This document shows positions 1-9,736 of a DNA stretch of 64,000 nt, piece after piece (the stretch's first letter is position 1; each line of letters opens with the position of its first letter). Under the pieces are notes generated by a model. That model did not search any database. It was given only the letters and a program-made list of their open reading frames with translations, and was not told where the DNA came from. The position numbers and the translations under genes were made by a program. The DNA is from Batrachochytrium dendrobatidis JAM81. Lineage: Eukaryota > Chytridiomycota > Chytridiomycetes > Rhizophydiales. Location: the NCBI RefSeq assembly GCF_000203795.2, contig NW_006281100.1, positions 1,199,099-1,263,098 of the forward strand, read 5' to 3'.

Positions 1-745
1 GTACAACTGTTGGTTAACCAATGTTTGACTGTCAATATTTGAATATTGTCCAACATAATCGTCGCTAACATTGTCGTTTGATTGCCTTGTTTTGTGAATA
101 ATCATTGCAATGTCATTTGTTCAGTTGTTGTTGGTTTATTGAAACCATGTCACAATTCTTGATATATTGCACATGATCTTGTAATTGTTGGTGTTGTCTG
201 TAGTGATTCTGTCAATGTATACGAATGACACTTGTTGCTAATTGGTAGTTGTTTATGATTGATACACGACCGATCAGGTTTGGTGATCATTCTATGCACA
301 TATATATTTGACATTATATTTGACTGTTATGTTGTTTGATCCAATAGTAGTATATGTCAGTCATACTATAATACCACATGTTTGTTGCAATATCCATACA
401 ACCTATATCCAAAACTGCACAAACACTGTCATTCAAGATTGATGAGTATGCAATCACAAATGAATCCAACGCATTTTTGCTGTATATAGTTGTATTGAGT
501 GTCGTGTCTGTTGACTTGACTAGATCTGATATTACACGGGCTATTCAACAATTGTATTGAATTCCGGTTAGTATCGAGTCGTTTGAATCGTTCAAGTAGT
601 CAAGTTGCTTGGTTTGCAATATGTTGTGTCCAAGAATCACTTGCAATCAAACCATCACCAAACCACAGGTTAACAACACCAAATGATATATGACTGGTTT
701 TATTAACACATTATAAACACTCGACGAATTAGCCATGAATCAGGT
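1..745. other. Intergenic, no gene seen
   Basis: AT-rich sequence with frequent TTG/CAAT words. The longest reading frame (378-560, 60 codons) has no recognisable motif and I do not call it. The right part is the 3' flank of the minus-strand HNH-like gene. Confidence 0.5.
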
Positions 746-1984
746 TCAATCATCAATCGCCGACGTTGGCAATAATTTGTCCTGCGACAAACTACTCATC
801 CATTCCAATATCCGCTCTTTGTTATTTTCTTCCAATTCAGTGAACATGCTTGGTGATTTAACCTCTTCTTTTTTAATCCAGCCCTTGTTCAGAGCAAAAA
901 TCTGCGACATTGACGCCTGAAAAGACAGACATCGACCATAGCACTTGTTACCATTCGCCCCAGAGAGCACTGGACACCCTTCAAAATCAGCGAATCCCAT
1001 ATCAAGAATTACCATGAGATTATCAACAGCAGTAATGGCAGCATCCATATCAATGGCCTGTTGTTGGTTAAGCTCAGATATCCATGCATCTCTGGATTTC
1101 AACAAGCTATTTTCATTGATCTCCTTTTCGCTTTTTATGTACTCCTTGATGGTCATTGGTTTGAGCAAAGGGTTCAGAATCTTGAGTTTAAACTGGTCCG
1201 TTTTTGAGTCGTATAGGAAGCAGATGTGTGAATTGTCGAATGCAAATTCGAACGGTTTGAACATCAGTAGACCGTTGCGTGGATTATCGATGTCCTCAAA
1301 ATCAAGATGGTCTTGACAAGATGCAGCCCAGCACGATTTGAATAGATGCCCTGCAATAACTACGGTTGAAGGCAGGGGGGCATTTGAAATCATGCATTTG
1401 ACATGCGAAACTTTTTCTTCAATGCCGTAATAGTACTTTAGCAGGCTATTTTTGAATACGGAGCTTCTTGAGACTTTGGTTCTCGTGTCATTTGTGTAGT
1501 AGAACTTTTTAACAAAGTCCTGGACAAGAGGCTCCAGCGATCTGCTGTTTTTTGTAGTAGCGGCCTGCAATGAGTCGAGTGACTCGAGAACTCTGCTCTC
1601 AAAAGAAACATTTTTTTCGGCAGCACCAGCAGTTTCGGTCTGACCAAATCTCCTGTAAGAGCGGGATGGACCAACACCCGATAAGCTTGAGCTAGCATCA
1701 CTCTTGGATTTAATGATGAGTGGATGTTCGTAGGAACCAATATGATTTTGAATAGAGGCCAGGAGCACATTCCCAGCAATGGCTGGACCATCAACAGCAG
1801 AGTGGATGGTGAGGTGTGCTAAGGAAATCCCGTCAAGGAGGGGAGTGGTGGCAGTCTTGTAAGCTGCAACCAGGCCACCAACGTCAGTCAGTGGCCTTCT
1901 TCTTTCTAGTTCGCCGATATAATGAGTTTCAACCTTTACAGGTTGGTTGTGAAGGTATTGAATGTAGAATGGTATGTTTTCCAT
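746..1984 (-). CDS. HNH-endonuclease-like protein (accessory)
   Basis: This is a single-exon frame of 412 residues beginning MENIPFYIQYL. The frame stays open upstream of this ATG into low-complexity and repeat sequence, so I start at 1984. The middle-to-late part resembles the HNH_2 family: a Cys (VKCMISN), then AGHLF with the first His, then DIDNPRNGLLMF with the central Asn, then FAFDN. In the family the last element usually reads LHxxFD. Here the aligned position is Phe/Glu (KPFEFAFD), so the final catalytic His seems to be missing and activity is doubtful. The N-terminal half matches nothing I recognise. It is divergently arranged with another HNH-like gene at 2827. Secreted or host-directed HNH proteins of the Crinkler type occur in chytrids and oomycetes, but I see no signal peptide or Crinkler header, so that link is speculative. 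Confidence 0.7.
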   Translation of the reverse strand: MENIPFYIQYLHNQPVKVETHYIGELERRRPLTDVGGLVAAYKTATTPLLDGISLAHLTIHSAVDGPAIAGNVLLASIQNHIGSYEHPLIIKSKSDASSSLSGVGPSRSYRRFGQTETAGAAEKNVSFESRVLESLDSLQAATTKNSRSLEPLVQDFVKKFYYTNDTRTKVSRSSVFKNSLLKYYYGIEEKVSHVKCMISNAPLPSTVVIAGHLFKSCWAASCQDHLDFEDIDNPRNGLLMFKPFEFAFDNSHICFLYDSKTDQFKLKILNPLLKPMTIKEYIKSEKEINENSLLKSRDAWISELNQQQAIDMDAAITAVDNLMVILDMGFADFEGCPVLSGANGNKCYGRCLSFQASMSQIFALNKGWIKKEEVKSPSMFTELEENNKERILEWMSSLSQDKLLPTSAIDD

Positions 1985-2136
1985 TAGAGTTTGTTTAAAT
2001 AGAAAGGAATAGAGTAGAAGAAAGAGCAAAAGGAAATGTAATAGAATAGAGTGGAATGAAATGTAATGAAGAAAAGAAAGGAAAAATTGGACTTTAAATC
2101 CAAAATTTAATGTCATGTGAATAATGTGAAACAAGT

Positions 2137-2500
2137 TCACACACTTTGAATAGTTTAAATTAAGCATTTTTGTGTGAAATTAAAACTGTTAAATTAAGCA
2201 TTTTTGTGAAATTACAACTGTCAAATTGTATTAATTTGTCATGTATTCAAATTCACACTTTGAATAGTTTAAATTAAGCATTTTTGTGTGAAATTACAAC
2301 TGTTAAATTAAGCATTTTTGTGAAATTACAACTGTCAAATTGTATTAATTTGTCATGTATTCAAATTCACACTTTGAATAGTTTAAATTAAGCATTTTTG
2401 TGTGAAATTACAACTGTTAAATTAAGCATTTTTGTGAAATTACAACTGTCAAATTGTATTAATTTGTCATGTATTCAAATTCACACACTTTGAATATTGT
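2137..2500. repeat. Three-copy 114-bp tandem repeat
   Basis: The words CTTTGAATAGTTTAAATTAAG, then two TAAGCATTTTTGTG boxes, then TTGTATTAATTTGTCATG recur in order. The CTTTGAATA word starts at 2143, 2258, 2372 and 2488, a period of 114-116 bp. Each unit also holds a shorter internal duplication around TTAAATTAAGCATTTTTGTG. It lies between two divergent HNH-like genes. Confidence 0.9.
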
Positions 2501-2826
2501 TTAAAATTTGTCATGTGTTTATTTGTATTGTTCAATCGAGTGTCAATTCAACTCAATCGATTACACTATAATAGTATATCAACCAACGAGACCAATTTTG
2601 TTGATTGATATTCACTGATACTCACTGATAGCTTGATGAAAATGTGCCAAACCATGACTTTTATGACAACACTGTACAAACTGTACGAGTTTAAAAGATT
2701 ATTGGTGAATATTGTCCAATTTGATTGTTGACTGCAATTATTTTGGTTGGTTCGAGTTTCATTCTTTTGTCAAAAAACATCAAATGAATATTAAAACAAC
2801 AAAGACAGCAACAACACAACTGTTGA

Positions 2827-3558
2827 ATGAATACTACCAAATCAGCACTCAAGCCATACCAACACAGAGTCAAGTCTGAATGGCAGGATGACAACAAACG
2901 AGGTTTGTTTTTGGGAATCATCCAAGAGGGAGAAACCTCACACATCACTCGACTGCACAACCTGCTGACTGCCAACCAATTTGCAGAGCAGCAAGAGTTC
3001 TCAACCAAGATCCAGTTGGCAGACCCAAAACATCATTGTACATTCATTGATGACATGTTTGGGTATTACATACTGCCATTCCACAAAGACTACAACGATT
3101 CATCCAGCTGTCACACTCCAGTTTCATCAAACCCAACATCAAGAACCAACTCTGCTGATGATCTGGACTATGTTGCAAAAGTGAGTGAGCTACAGCACAA
3201 GGACTTGAACAAGGCAGTTGAGAAGAGAGACAGTGTCTGCTTGTTTTGCTGGGATGAGCTGTCCTTGCAAGGAACACACATCATATCCCAAAAGAACATT
3301 GGAATGGCATACAACGAATCATCCATCCTGCAACGAGCTGGTTTGACACAGAAACATCAAATACAGAACGGACTGTTGTTGTGTATCAAGTGCCATGACC
3401 AATTTGGTAAACTAAAGCAATATGTGGATGTAGTGGATGACAAACTGGTGATCAAAGTGATCAATGAGACGAATGACTCAACAAGTGACAAGCACAAGAA
3501 GTGGATTGAGACAATTGAAGATTTGAAAGTTATCCGCAGAACAAGGCAAAAGAGATAA
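2827..3558 (+). CDS. HNH-endonuclease-like protein (accessory)
   Basis: This is a single-exon frame of 243 residues. The C-terminal half shows an HNH zinc-finger nuclease pattern. SVCLFCWDEL supplies a CxxC pair, GTHIISQKN supplies the first His, QNGLLLCIKCHDQFG supplies Asn, a second CxxC and the last His, and a hydrophobic tail (YVDVVDDKLVIKV) follows. All expected metal-site and catalytic residues appear present, unlike the neighbour at 746-1984. The first 90 residues are polar and unassigned. There is no signal peptide. Natural roles of such lone eukaryotic HNH proteins include effector, selfish-element and defence functions, and the sequence does not decide between them. The gene reads away from the tandem repeat, in an area lacking conserved core genes. 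Confidence 0.72.
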   Translation: MNTTKSALKPYQHRVKSEWQDDNKRGLFLGIIQEGETSHITRLHNLLTANQFAEQQEFSTKIQLADPKHHCTFIDDMFGYYILPFHKDYNDSSSCHTPVSSNPTSRTNSADDLDYVAKVSELQHKDLNKAVEKRDSVCLFCWDELSLQGTHIISQKNIGMAYNESSILQRAGLTQKHQIQNGLLLCIKCHDQFGKLKQYVDVVDDKLVIKVINETNDSTSDKHKKWIETIEDLKVIRRTRQKR

Positions 3559-5437
3559 ACTGACAATCGACAAACAGTCGAATCCAACAGTGAAATGATA
3601 TTGTATTTCATTCACAACAATCTCACTCGACTATCAAACAGGAACGCACTAGAGTTACACAAGACAGCATGTCTCATTTGGTGTATTGCTGGTGGTGTAG
3701 AATCTGATGATGAATATTGTCCATATGATGATGACGATGGCTGTACTCCTGTCGATTACCAGAGTAAGAGCATCGAAAAATGGATGGAATCGAGTGCTAC
3801 TTTGATCATTGAAAATACTCGATAAAATTGTGTATTCATTACAAGAGACTGGTTTCTGTTACAGCAATAGTTGTCATTGTAGTGAGTGTGAATACCAACA
3901 GTTGATGTTGACACTTTTGAATTCAAGCAATAATGAAAGCAACTCAAATGTCTCTTTCCATTGCAGTGAGACAGTTTGTCAACCAACAATGTCTCATCAA
4001 TTGACGACACATTCAGATTCCAGTGATGATGATGTTGCTACCAATGATCGTGGAACTGATAGTGCAGTCTTTTTACACTGTGGTGAGACAACTCGGTATC
4101 ATGTCAATCATGTCCATCGTTGTGGAAATCACTTGTTAATCTACTCTGAATGAACAACTTTCTTTCAATCTGTGTATTGATTGTATCGATTGTATCGTCC
4201 AACATCAAACATTATGTCAATCAATAATAGTCAAAATACAATATTATATTTTCTGTACGATTATTATAAATCACAATCAATGAAATCCATGAAATCCATG
4301 TAAGCTACCAACTCCATCAAAACACTCACTTGCTCCATTTGCCATGAAGTTGTTACAACACTTTTGATTCAATGTCAGGATGCCAATCACTTTGTATATC
4401 CTGTATATCTTGAACCCAATGGAACTGTCCGATTTGTAGGACTGTCCGAGTTTTACACAACATGATGCTGGAAAGAACCATCAAATCACAAATGATTAAT
4501 TGTGAGCATGATAATTGTAAAGCATCAGTATTTCTGTAGACAAAACACAATCATGACAAGAATTGCAAATCCAGAACAACAGGATTTGACTATTGTACAG
4601 AACTTGCATCAAACCCTTGTTTGAGGACTTGTTTCAAAACTGGATGTAATGTATTTTGGGTCGACGGAAATGAATGTTCAAAATCGTTGGCCAATTGCAT
4701 GAAAACAGGAATCCCAATCACAATCAGAATTGAAATTGAAATTGGACACATTAAAGTCATTTGTCATCATATCCCATGGCCAGATACCAGTATTCAAAAT
4801 AGTAAATAGTCGGTGGTTATGAAAATAATCAATATTTACCAAAATCCAAACAATACAATCATGATAACTTACTGGCTACCTCAAATCAGCAAATCGTTTG
4901 AAAATAATACCACAATAACCATCAAACATACTTTGAATGTAATTGATGATTCACCAACAATACCACTGTATGCGGTAGATTTGGAATATCAGATACAACA
5001 AGTCAAGTGTCGACATGGCAAACGATGAACTGGATGTATTTTTCCAGCATTTGCTTGACCCAAGAAATGGTGCTGGGTTCCATCAAGATTACGGATTCAT
5101 AGTATGATATATTTAACATATTTGGCGTCTACATCGGCACTCATTACCATTTGATACAATTTATGCTGTAATGTGTGCTGTTTTCCCATCACTTTACCAA
5201 GAACATCTAAATCGCTAAATACATGATGAGTCATTCGGTCTACATTGATCTGAGCGTCCGTTACAGTGTGATGATGACTTTTGATCAAAGTACTAAGCCA
5301 GAATGTAAAATATACACACAATACAATGTATCGTAGTAACTCTCGTTCAGCAACTCATTGATTCAATGATAAAGTGGCTTGTATTGATTTTGAATGATAC
5401 TTTTCATCAACGAATTGAATGTTTGATTTCAAGAGTT
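3559..5437. other. Gene-poor region with short uncertain ORFs
   Basis: Short frames occur at 3595-3825 (+, acidic, DDEYCPYDDDDG), 3809-4153 (+, Cys/His/Ser-rich, 114 codons), 4621-4809 (+) and 4813-5028 (+). None has a family signature. The run of plus-strand fragments between 3595 and 5028 could be remnants of one decayed gene. I cannot show a splice path that joins them. Confidence 0.35.
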
Positions 5438-5442
5438 TGTTG
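5438..5442. other. Target-site duplication, left copy
   Basis: TGTTG directly abuts the left LTR, and the same five bases follow the right LTR at 9252-9256. A 5-bp duplication is standard for copia-type integrase, so the element arrived by integration and has not been rearranged at its ends. Confidence 0.88.
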
Positions 5443-5977
5443 TGTCAGAATATTTAGAGCTTCGTTGATTTGTTTTAATGATGGAATAGTATAAAGTATA
5501 AAGTAGAATATAATCTGTAACTGTTAGTAGTTATCAGAAGAGAACAAATCAGAAGTGTAAGAGGAAGTTGCACTTTAAATCAAGATCAGCAAACTTAGTC
5601 TTTTCAAGAGTAGTGAAAAGATGTAATAAAGTAGTTAGAAAGATGAAATAGTTTGAAGAGTTATTTATTGATAAAAGTAAGCATTCTAGCTTTTATAGTA
5701 AAATAAGAAGTAGTTAAGGGAGAGAGTGGAGATATAAGATCTTCACTCTAAGCTTCGCCGTTGAGGGTCCTAAGCTTCCCAGTTCTTGTATAAAGGGAAC
5801 GATAGTCATTGCCTTAAATAAGTTTCACCTTGCGTATAGCTTATTTGTTATACAATGCTTGTTAGTTTATGCAGCATCCATACCATCCATTGTTTGGGAT
5901 TTTAAGTTGGTGCTTTTTTATAGAATTAGCTTTGCCATAGGTTACCGCTTAAGGATATCCGTCTGGATATTCCAACA
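5443..5977 (-). repeat. 3' LTR of copia element
   Basis: The 535-bp repeat is identical to the right LTR except GA/AG at 5954-5955. The pol stop codon lies inside it (5942-5944). The polypurine tract should lie just right of it on the minus strand. The G-rich stretch opposite 5978-5990 (GGCGTGGTGGG) is the candidate. Confidence 0.93.
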
Positions 5978-8245
5978 CCCCACCACGCCTTGAACAGGGT
6001 AAAGTCCGAGTAGGTCTGAAAGCTTGTCAAAGGCGAACCGTGGTAATCCTTTGGTAAGTATGTCGGCGACTTGATCGTTTGTTTTTACGTATTCGACCGA
6101 TACTGTTTTGTTTGTTACTTGATCGCGAAGAAACTTTAGTTTCACGTCCATATGCTTTGTAGCAGCATGATTTGGAGCCAAATTTTTAGTATTTGCAATT
6201 GCAGATTGCGAATCAGAGTAAAGTATAGTAGGATTTAGCTGTTCGAATCCTAGTTCTTTTAGCAGAGTTCTGAGAAATAATAGTTCTCTAGTTGCCGTAG
6301 CTGCTGCAATATATTCGGCTTCCATGGTAGATACAGCCACTGAGGTCTGTTTTGTTGATCTCCACGAGATACATCCATTTCCAATAAAGAATGCGTAGCC
6401 TGAAGTAGATTTTCTGGAGTCTACATCTCCTGCCCAATCAGCGTCGCAATATCCTGTTAGAGTAGGGGAATCCCCACCAAGTACAAGAGAGTAGCTGATT
6501 GAATGTTTTACGTATCTTAATATACGTTTTACGGCGGTCCAATGAGAGTCGTTTGACTTGTGCAAATATCTGGAAACTAGTCCGATAGCAGCACCTAGAT
6601 CAGGTCTTGTAGCAACCATGGCGTACATTAATGACCCAACGGCTTCTCTGTATGGCGCGTCAGTAGTATTTTCTGTTTCTAGAGCAGGTGTCAGAACTAT
6701 TCCAGGATCAAATGGAGTACATGCAGGTTTGCAATCTGTCATGTTGAATCTTGTCAGTACCTCCTTTAGATAATGTTCTTGAGATACGCTGATCCTTTTG
6801 TTCTGCCTGTCTCTTATAACGCGTATGTTGAGGCATGTATGGATTGGTCCTAGGTCTTTCATAGAGAATACCTTGAATAAGTCCTTTTTAGCTTCGTCAA
6901 GATATGGTCGATTGTTTCCGACGAATAATATGTCGTCAACGTATATGGCGATCATGACGAATAGATGTTGATCACGTTTGATCATAATGCATGGATCCGA
7001 GATGCATTGAATGAATCCTAAGTTGGTACATTCTTGGACGAGAATTTCGTTCCATTTGTGAGGAGACTGTTTTAGTCCGTATAGGGCTTTTTGTAGTTTT
7101 CCGACAGTTCTGCCCGAATCTTTGTTGTTGATATTGTTGTTGTATCCTTCAGGTAATTCGATGTAAAGATCTTCAGTGATAACCCCGTTTAAGAATGCAT
7201 TGTTAGCATCAGTGTTTAAATGGCCAAATCTTTTGTGCCATGTTTCTAGAGATACAGCTGGGGAAGCGATCGATGAAAAATATGCATCATCGTTATCGCT
7301 ATCATCGACAATTTGTGATCTGTAGCTTTGATGAATGGGTGCGTGAATGGTACAGTCGGCGATGCTTAGATTTTTAACTCGGTTGCACAGTAATATAGGC
7401 TTCTTGTTAGCAGCGTATATGGTCCGAGAGTATCTTGTGATATCGATATCACAGCCTTTGTCCAGGAAGCTAGTCTCCGAGAGCAAGTTTACTTTGAATG
7501 TCGGCACATATAAGACATCTGCCAGATGAATCGTTGACTTTCTTCCGTTGTATTCGGACTCGATCGTCAAGGTTCCTTTTGCAGTTGCCACATGCTTTTC
7601 TGCACCAGAACAGTGAATCTCACGTGTGATTGGGACTAAATCGGTCAACCAATCTTTGTGACAGATCATGTGAGCTGTTGCTCCTGAATCTAGTATGAGC
7701 TTGTCCTGCATGCCATTTGTACCATTTGTTGCTTGAAACATAAACTCGTCTTGAGGTGTTTCGAGCGTACTTGTATGATCTTGCGTTTTCGAGATGTCGC
7801 AAGCATTTAACCCATATGTATCATTATTTTGGCTGTAGTAGTTGCTGTTTTGGGTAGGCAGTCTACAGTCTTTTTCTGTGTGGGAGCCTAGTCTTCCACA
7901 GTTGTTACATAGGACTTTTCTCTTTCCGTTTGGCCAGAAAGGTGATCTTTTAGAATCTTGATTTTGCGGAGCTGTGTGTCGTCCGTTACTACTTTGCATT
8001 TGATTTGCATTGTTCCGATTGGAATTCTTTGACATGAGCTTTGTATTTGATCTCGTGTTTGCCTGGTGTGCGTGTTCACCAGTAGTTATTGGAGGTAGTA
8101 CTCCTGCAGAAATTAGTGACCGTTCTTCGGCCAAAAGATCTCTCCTTGTAGTTGTGGTAGAGAACTCCTCTTCTGACAGTCTGTCGTAGCGAGTCCGTAG
8201 ATTTCCCCAGTGATGGGATACCACGATAAGTCGACTTATCATCAT
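5942..8245 (-). CDS. copia Pol polyprotein with integrase deleted in frame
   Basis: The frame has 767 codons. The first ~50 residues look like the end of Gag (SEEEF...RRDLLAEERS). A CCHC zinc knuckle follows at about 113-127 (CNNCGRLGSHTEKDC). The aspartic protease DSGA is at about 186-189, and the GAG-pre-integrase WHKRFGH at about 336-342. The next residues jump straight to the RT motif NAFLNG (about 349-354) with no integrase HHCC or DDE region. The RT catalytic YVDD is at about 436-439. RNase H follows with CDADWAG and STMEAEYIA (about 601-650). About 400 or more residues of integrase plus the RT fingers expected for copia are absent. The polymerase should therefore be inactive, and the ORF is intact only as a frame. 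It lies in the -1 frame relative to the gag ORF upstream. Confidence 0.9.
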   Translation of the reverse strand: MMISRLIVVSHHWGNLRTRYDRLSEEEFSTTTTRRDLLAEERSLISAGVLPPITTGEHAHQANTRSNTKLMSKNSNRNNANQMQSSNGRHTAPQNQDSKRSPFWPNGKRKVLCNNCGRLGSHTEKDCRLPTQNSNYYSQNNDTYGLNACDISKTQDHTSTLETPQDEFMFQATNGTNGMQDKLILDSGATAHMICHKDWLTDLVPITREIHCSGAEKHVATAKGTLTIESEYNGRKSTIHLADVLYVPTFKVNLLSETSFLDKGCDIDITRYSRTIYAANKKPILLCNRVKNLSIADCTIHAPIHQSYRSQIVDDSDNDDAYFSSIASPAVSLETWHKRFGHLNTDANNAFLNGVITEDLYIELPEGYNNNINNKDSGRTVGKLQKALYGLKQSPHKWNEILVQECTNLGFIQCISDPCIMIKRDQHLFVMIAIYVDDILFVGNNRPYLDEAKKDLFKVFSMKDLGPIHTCLNIRVIRDRQNKRISVSQEHYLKEVLTRFNMTDCKPACTPFDPGIVLTPALETENTTDAPYREAVGSLMYAMVATRPDLGAAIGLVSRYLHKSNDSHWTAVKRILRYVKHSISYSLVLGGDSPTLTGYCDADWAGDVDSRKSTSGYAFFIGNGCISWRSTKQTSVAVSTMEAEYIAAATATRELLFLRTLLKELGFEQLNPTILYSDSQSAIANTKNLAPNHAATKHMDVKLKFLRDQVTNKTVSVEYVKTNDQVADILTKGLPRFAFDKLSDLLGLYPVQGVVGCWNIQTDILKR

Positions 8246-8247
8246 CT

Positions 8248-8712
8248 CTATGAATTCGACGTCAGGATAGCATCTTTTTTGATTTGCCAGTTTCTTGCGA
8301 ATTTCATCATAGAGTTATAAAGCACTTCTACGCCTTGATCCGGGTCGTAAACCATGGCGTTTAAATCTGCAAATAGTTGTATGCGTGAGGATGTGCTTCC
8401 AGTAGAATAGTGGGCATGGATAGCTTTGTAGGCATCGTGCGCACTTAGTGGAGCTCCTTCACTGTTATGGGTTAGGTCATCGTTTTCTTTGCCAGTAGTG
8501 GTGGCAAGTATGCTATATGCCTTGTAATCATTCACGATGAATGTATTGGTCTTTTCTTCTGGTGGGGCGATTTTAATATGAAGCTCCCATAGATTAAAGC
8601 TGCTCATTGCAGCATGAATGCCATTGTTCCAATCTTGGAAATTTGTATTAGTCAGGAGTGGTATGAATAAGCCGTCCGCGACCTTGACTCTTGTGCTCTC
8701 TTCTGGGCTCAT
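8248..8712 (-). CDS. copia Gag, N-terminal part
   Basis: The frame has 154 residues starting MSPEESTRVKVADGLF. The pattern LTNTNFQDWNNGIHAAM is typical of the copia Gag (UBN2/retrotran_gag) start, and SSRIQLFADLNAM is the mid-Gag helix. The frame stops at 8248. The natural continuation of Gag lies in the pol frame, shifted by -1, and an A6 run at 8275-8280 (minus strand) is the likely slip or indel site. The start codon lies inside the primer-binding site next to the 5' LTR. Confidence 0.85.
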   Translation of the reverse strand: MSPEESTRVKVADGLFIPLLTNTNFQDWNNGIHAAMSSFNLWELHIKIAPPEEKTNTFIVNDYKAYSILATTTGKENDDLTHNSEGAPLSAHDAYKAIHAHYSTGSTSSRIQLFADLNAMVYDPDQGVEVLYNSMMKFARNWQIKKDAILTSNS

Positions 8713-8716
8713 AACC
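8705..8716 (-). promoter_or_regulatory. Primer-binding site, initiator tRNA-Met anticodon arm
   Basis: Immediately inside the 5' LTR the minus strand reads GGTTATGAGCCC. This is the exact complement of GGGCTCATAACC, the conserved anticodon arm of eukaryotic initiator tRNA-Met. Drosophila copia is known to prime from a tRNAiMet 5'-half cut in the anticodon loop, and this element appears to use the same device. Confidence 0.8.
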
Positions 8717-9251
8717 TGTCAGAATATTTAGAGCTTCGTTGATTTGTTTTAATGATGGAATAGTATAAAGTATAAAGTAGAATATAATCTGTAACTGTTA
8801 GTAGTTATCAGAAGAGAACAAATCAGAAGTGTAAGAGGAAGTTGCACTTTAAATCAAGATCAGCAAACTTAGTCTTTTCAAGAGTAGTGAAAAGATGTAA
8901 TAAAGTAGTTAGAAAGATGAAATAGTTTGAAGAGTTATTTATTGATAAAAGTAAGCATTCTAGCTTTTATAGTAAAATAAGAAGTAGTTAAGGGAGAGAG
9001 TGGAGATATAAGATCTTCACTCTAAGCTTCGCCGTTGAGGGTCCTAAGCTTCCCAGTTCTTGTATAAAGGGAACGATAGTCATTGCCTTAAATAAGTTTC
9101 ACCTTGCGTATAGCTTATTTGTTATACAATGCTTGTTAGTTTATGCAGCATCCATACCATCCATTGTTTGGGATTTTAAGTTGGTGCTTTTTTATAGAAT
9201 TAGCTTTGCCATAGGTTACCGCTTAAGAGTATCCGTCTGGATATTCCAACA
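8717..9251 (-). repeat. 5' LTR of copia element
   Basis: The 535-bp LTR carries the element's promoter on the minus strand. It differs from the left copy by two adjacent substitutions. It is followed by the right target-site duplication TGTTG at 9252-9256. Confidence 0.93.
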
Positions 9252-9549
9252 TGTTGGGATCCACTTTGATTGGGTTGTCCGACTTGAGCATATATCGAGA
9301 TATGATTTCATGAGTAATAGGTTCAATATCATTGCACACATAGTGGGTTGCTACTTTCACAAGATGGTTGGTTAGATTTCGTTCAACAACATGATACTTT
9401 TGACCGTTTTTAGGTTTGATGAAGATCGAGTTCACGACCAAAGTTTGTAGATACTTGGATCTTAAGGATGTGGTTGTGATGTGTAATGTCATTGAAGTGG
9501 TTTTGAATAAACCCAAGAAAGTACATTTTGGAATTGTATCAACAAACAA
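9252..9549 (-). pseudogene. Host reading frame interrupted by the retrotransposon
   Basis: A minus-strand frame starting MFVDTIPKCTFLGLF runs to the insertion point after SDNPIKVDPN. Removing the element and one TSD copy keeps the frame open for about 26 further codons left of the element (roughly 5362-5437) before a TGA. The insertion therefore split a frame of about 126 codons. The product has no motif I recognise, and whether it was ever a functional gene is unknown. Inside the element the frame now ends within LTR sequence. Confidence 0.5.
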
Positions 9550-9736
9550 TTGGATTGGATTTATTTTCTATTATTATTTAAACTCGTTGAAAATGTTGGA
9601 AACCTGTTACAAAGTAATTCTGATTTGGACAAAAATAGTGGTTGAATTGGCTCATACAGAGTCCATTACGAGATGCTCGGATTGAGTTTTGTCGTTGATT
9701 TATTGTTGCCATTAGGAAAACCCCAATAACAATATC

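Larger units (their letters stand above)
5443..9251 (-). mobile_element. Ty1/copia LTR retrotransposon, internally deleted
   Basis: The element is 3,809 bp. Two 535-bp LTRs begin TGTCAGAATATTTAG and end CTGGATATTCCAACA on the plus strand, so it reads right to left. A 5-bp TSD (TGTTG) flanks it. The interior holds a primer-binding site, gag (with a frameshift) and a pol frame with zinc knuckle, aspartic protease, GAG-pre-integrase, reverse transcriptase and RNase H. Integrase and the start of RT are missing (junction near 7210), although the frame stays open across the gap. The LTRs differ at two adjacent positions (5954-5955 against 9228-9229), so insertion was recent. It therefore looks like a deletion derivative mobilised in trans. 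Confidence 0.95.

Noticed and set aside
945..1316. Plus-strand ORF of 123 codons
   Set aside because: It is the antisense shadow of the minus-strand HNH-like gene.
5097..5321. 74-codon minus-strand ORF left of the retroelement
   Set aside because: It has no motif and is separated by a stop from the host frame interrupted by the element.
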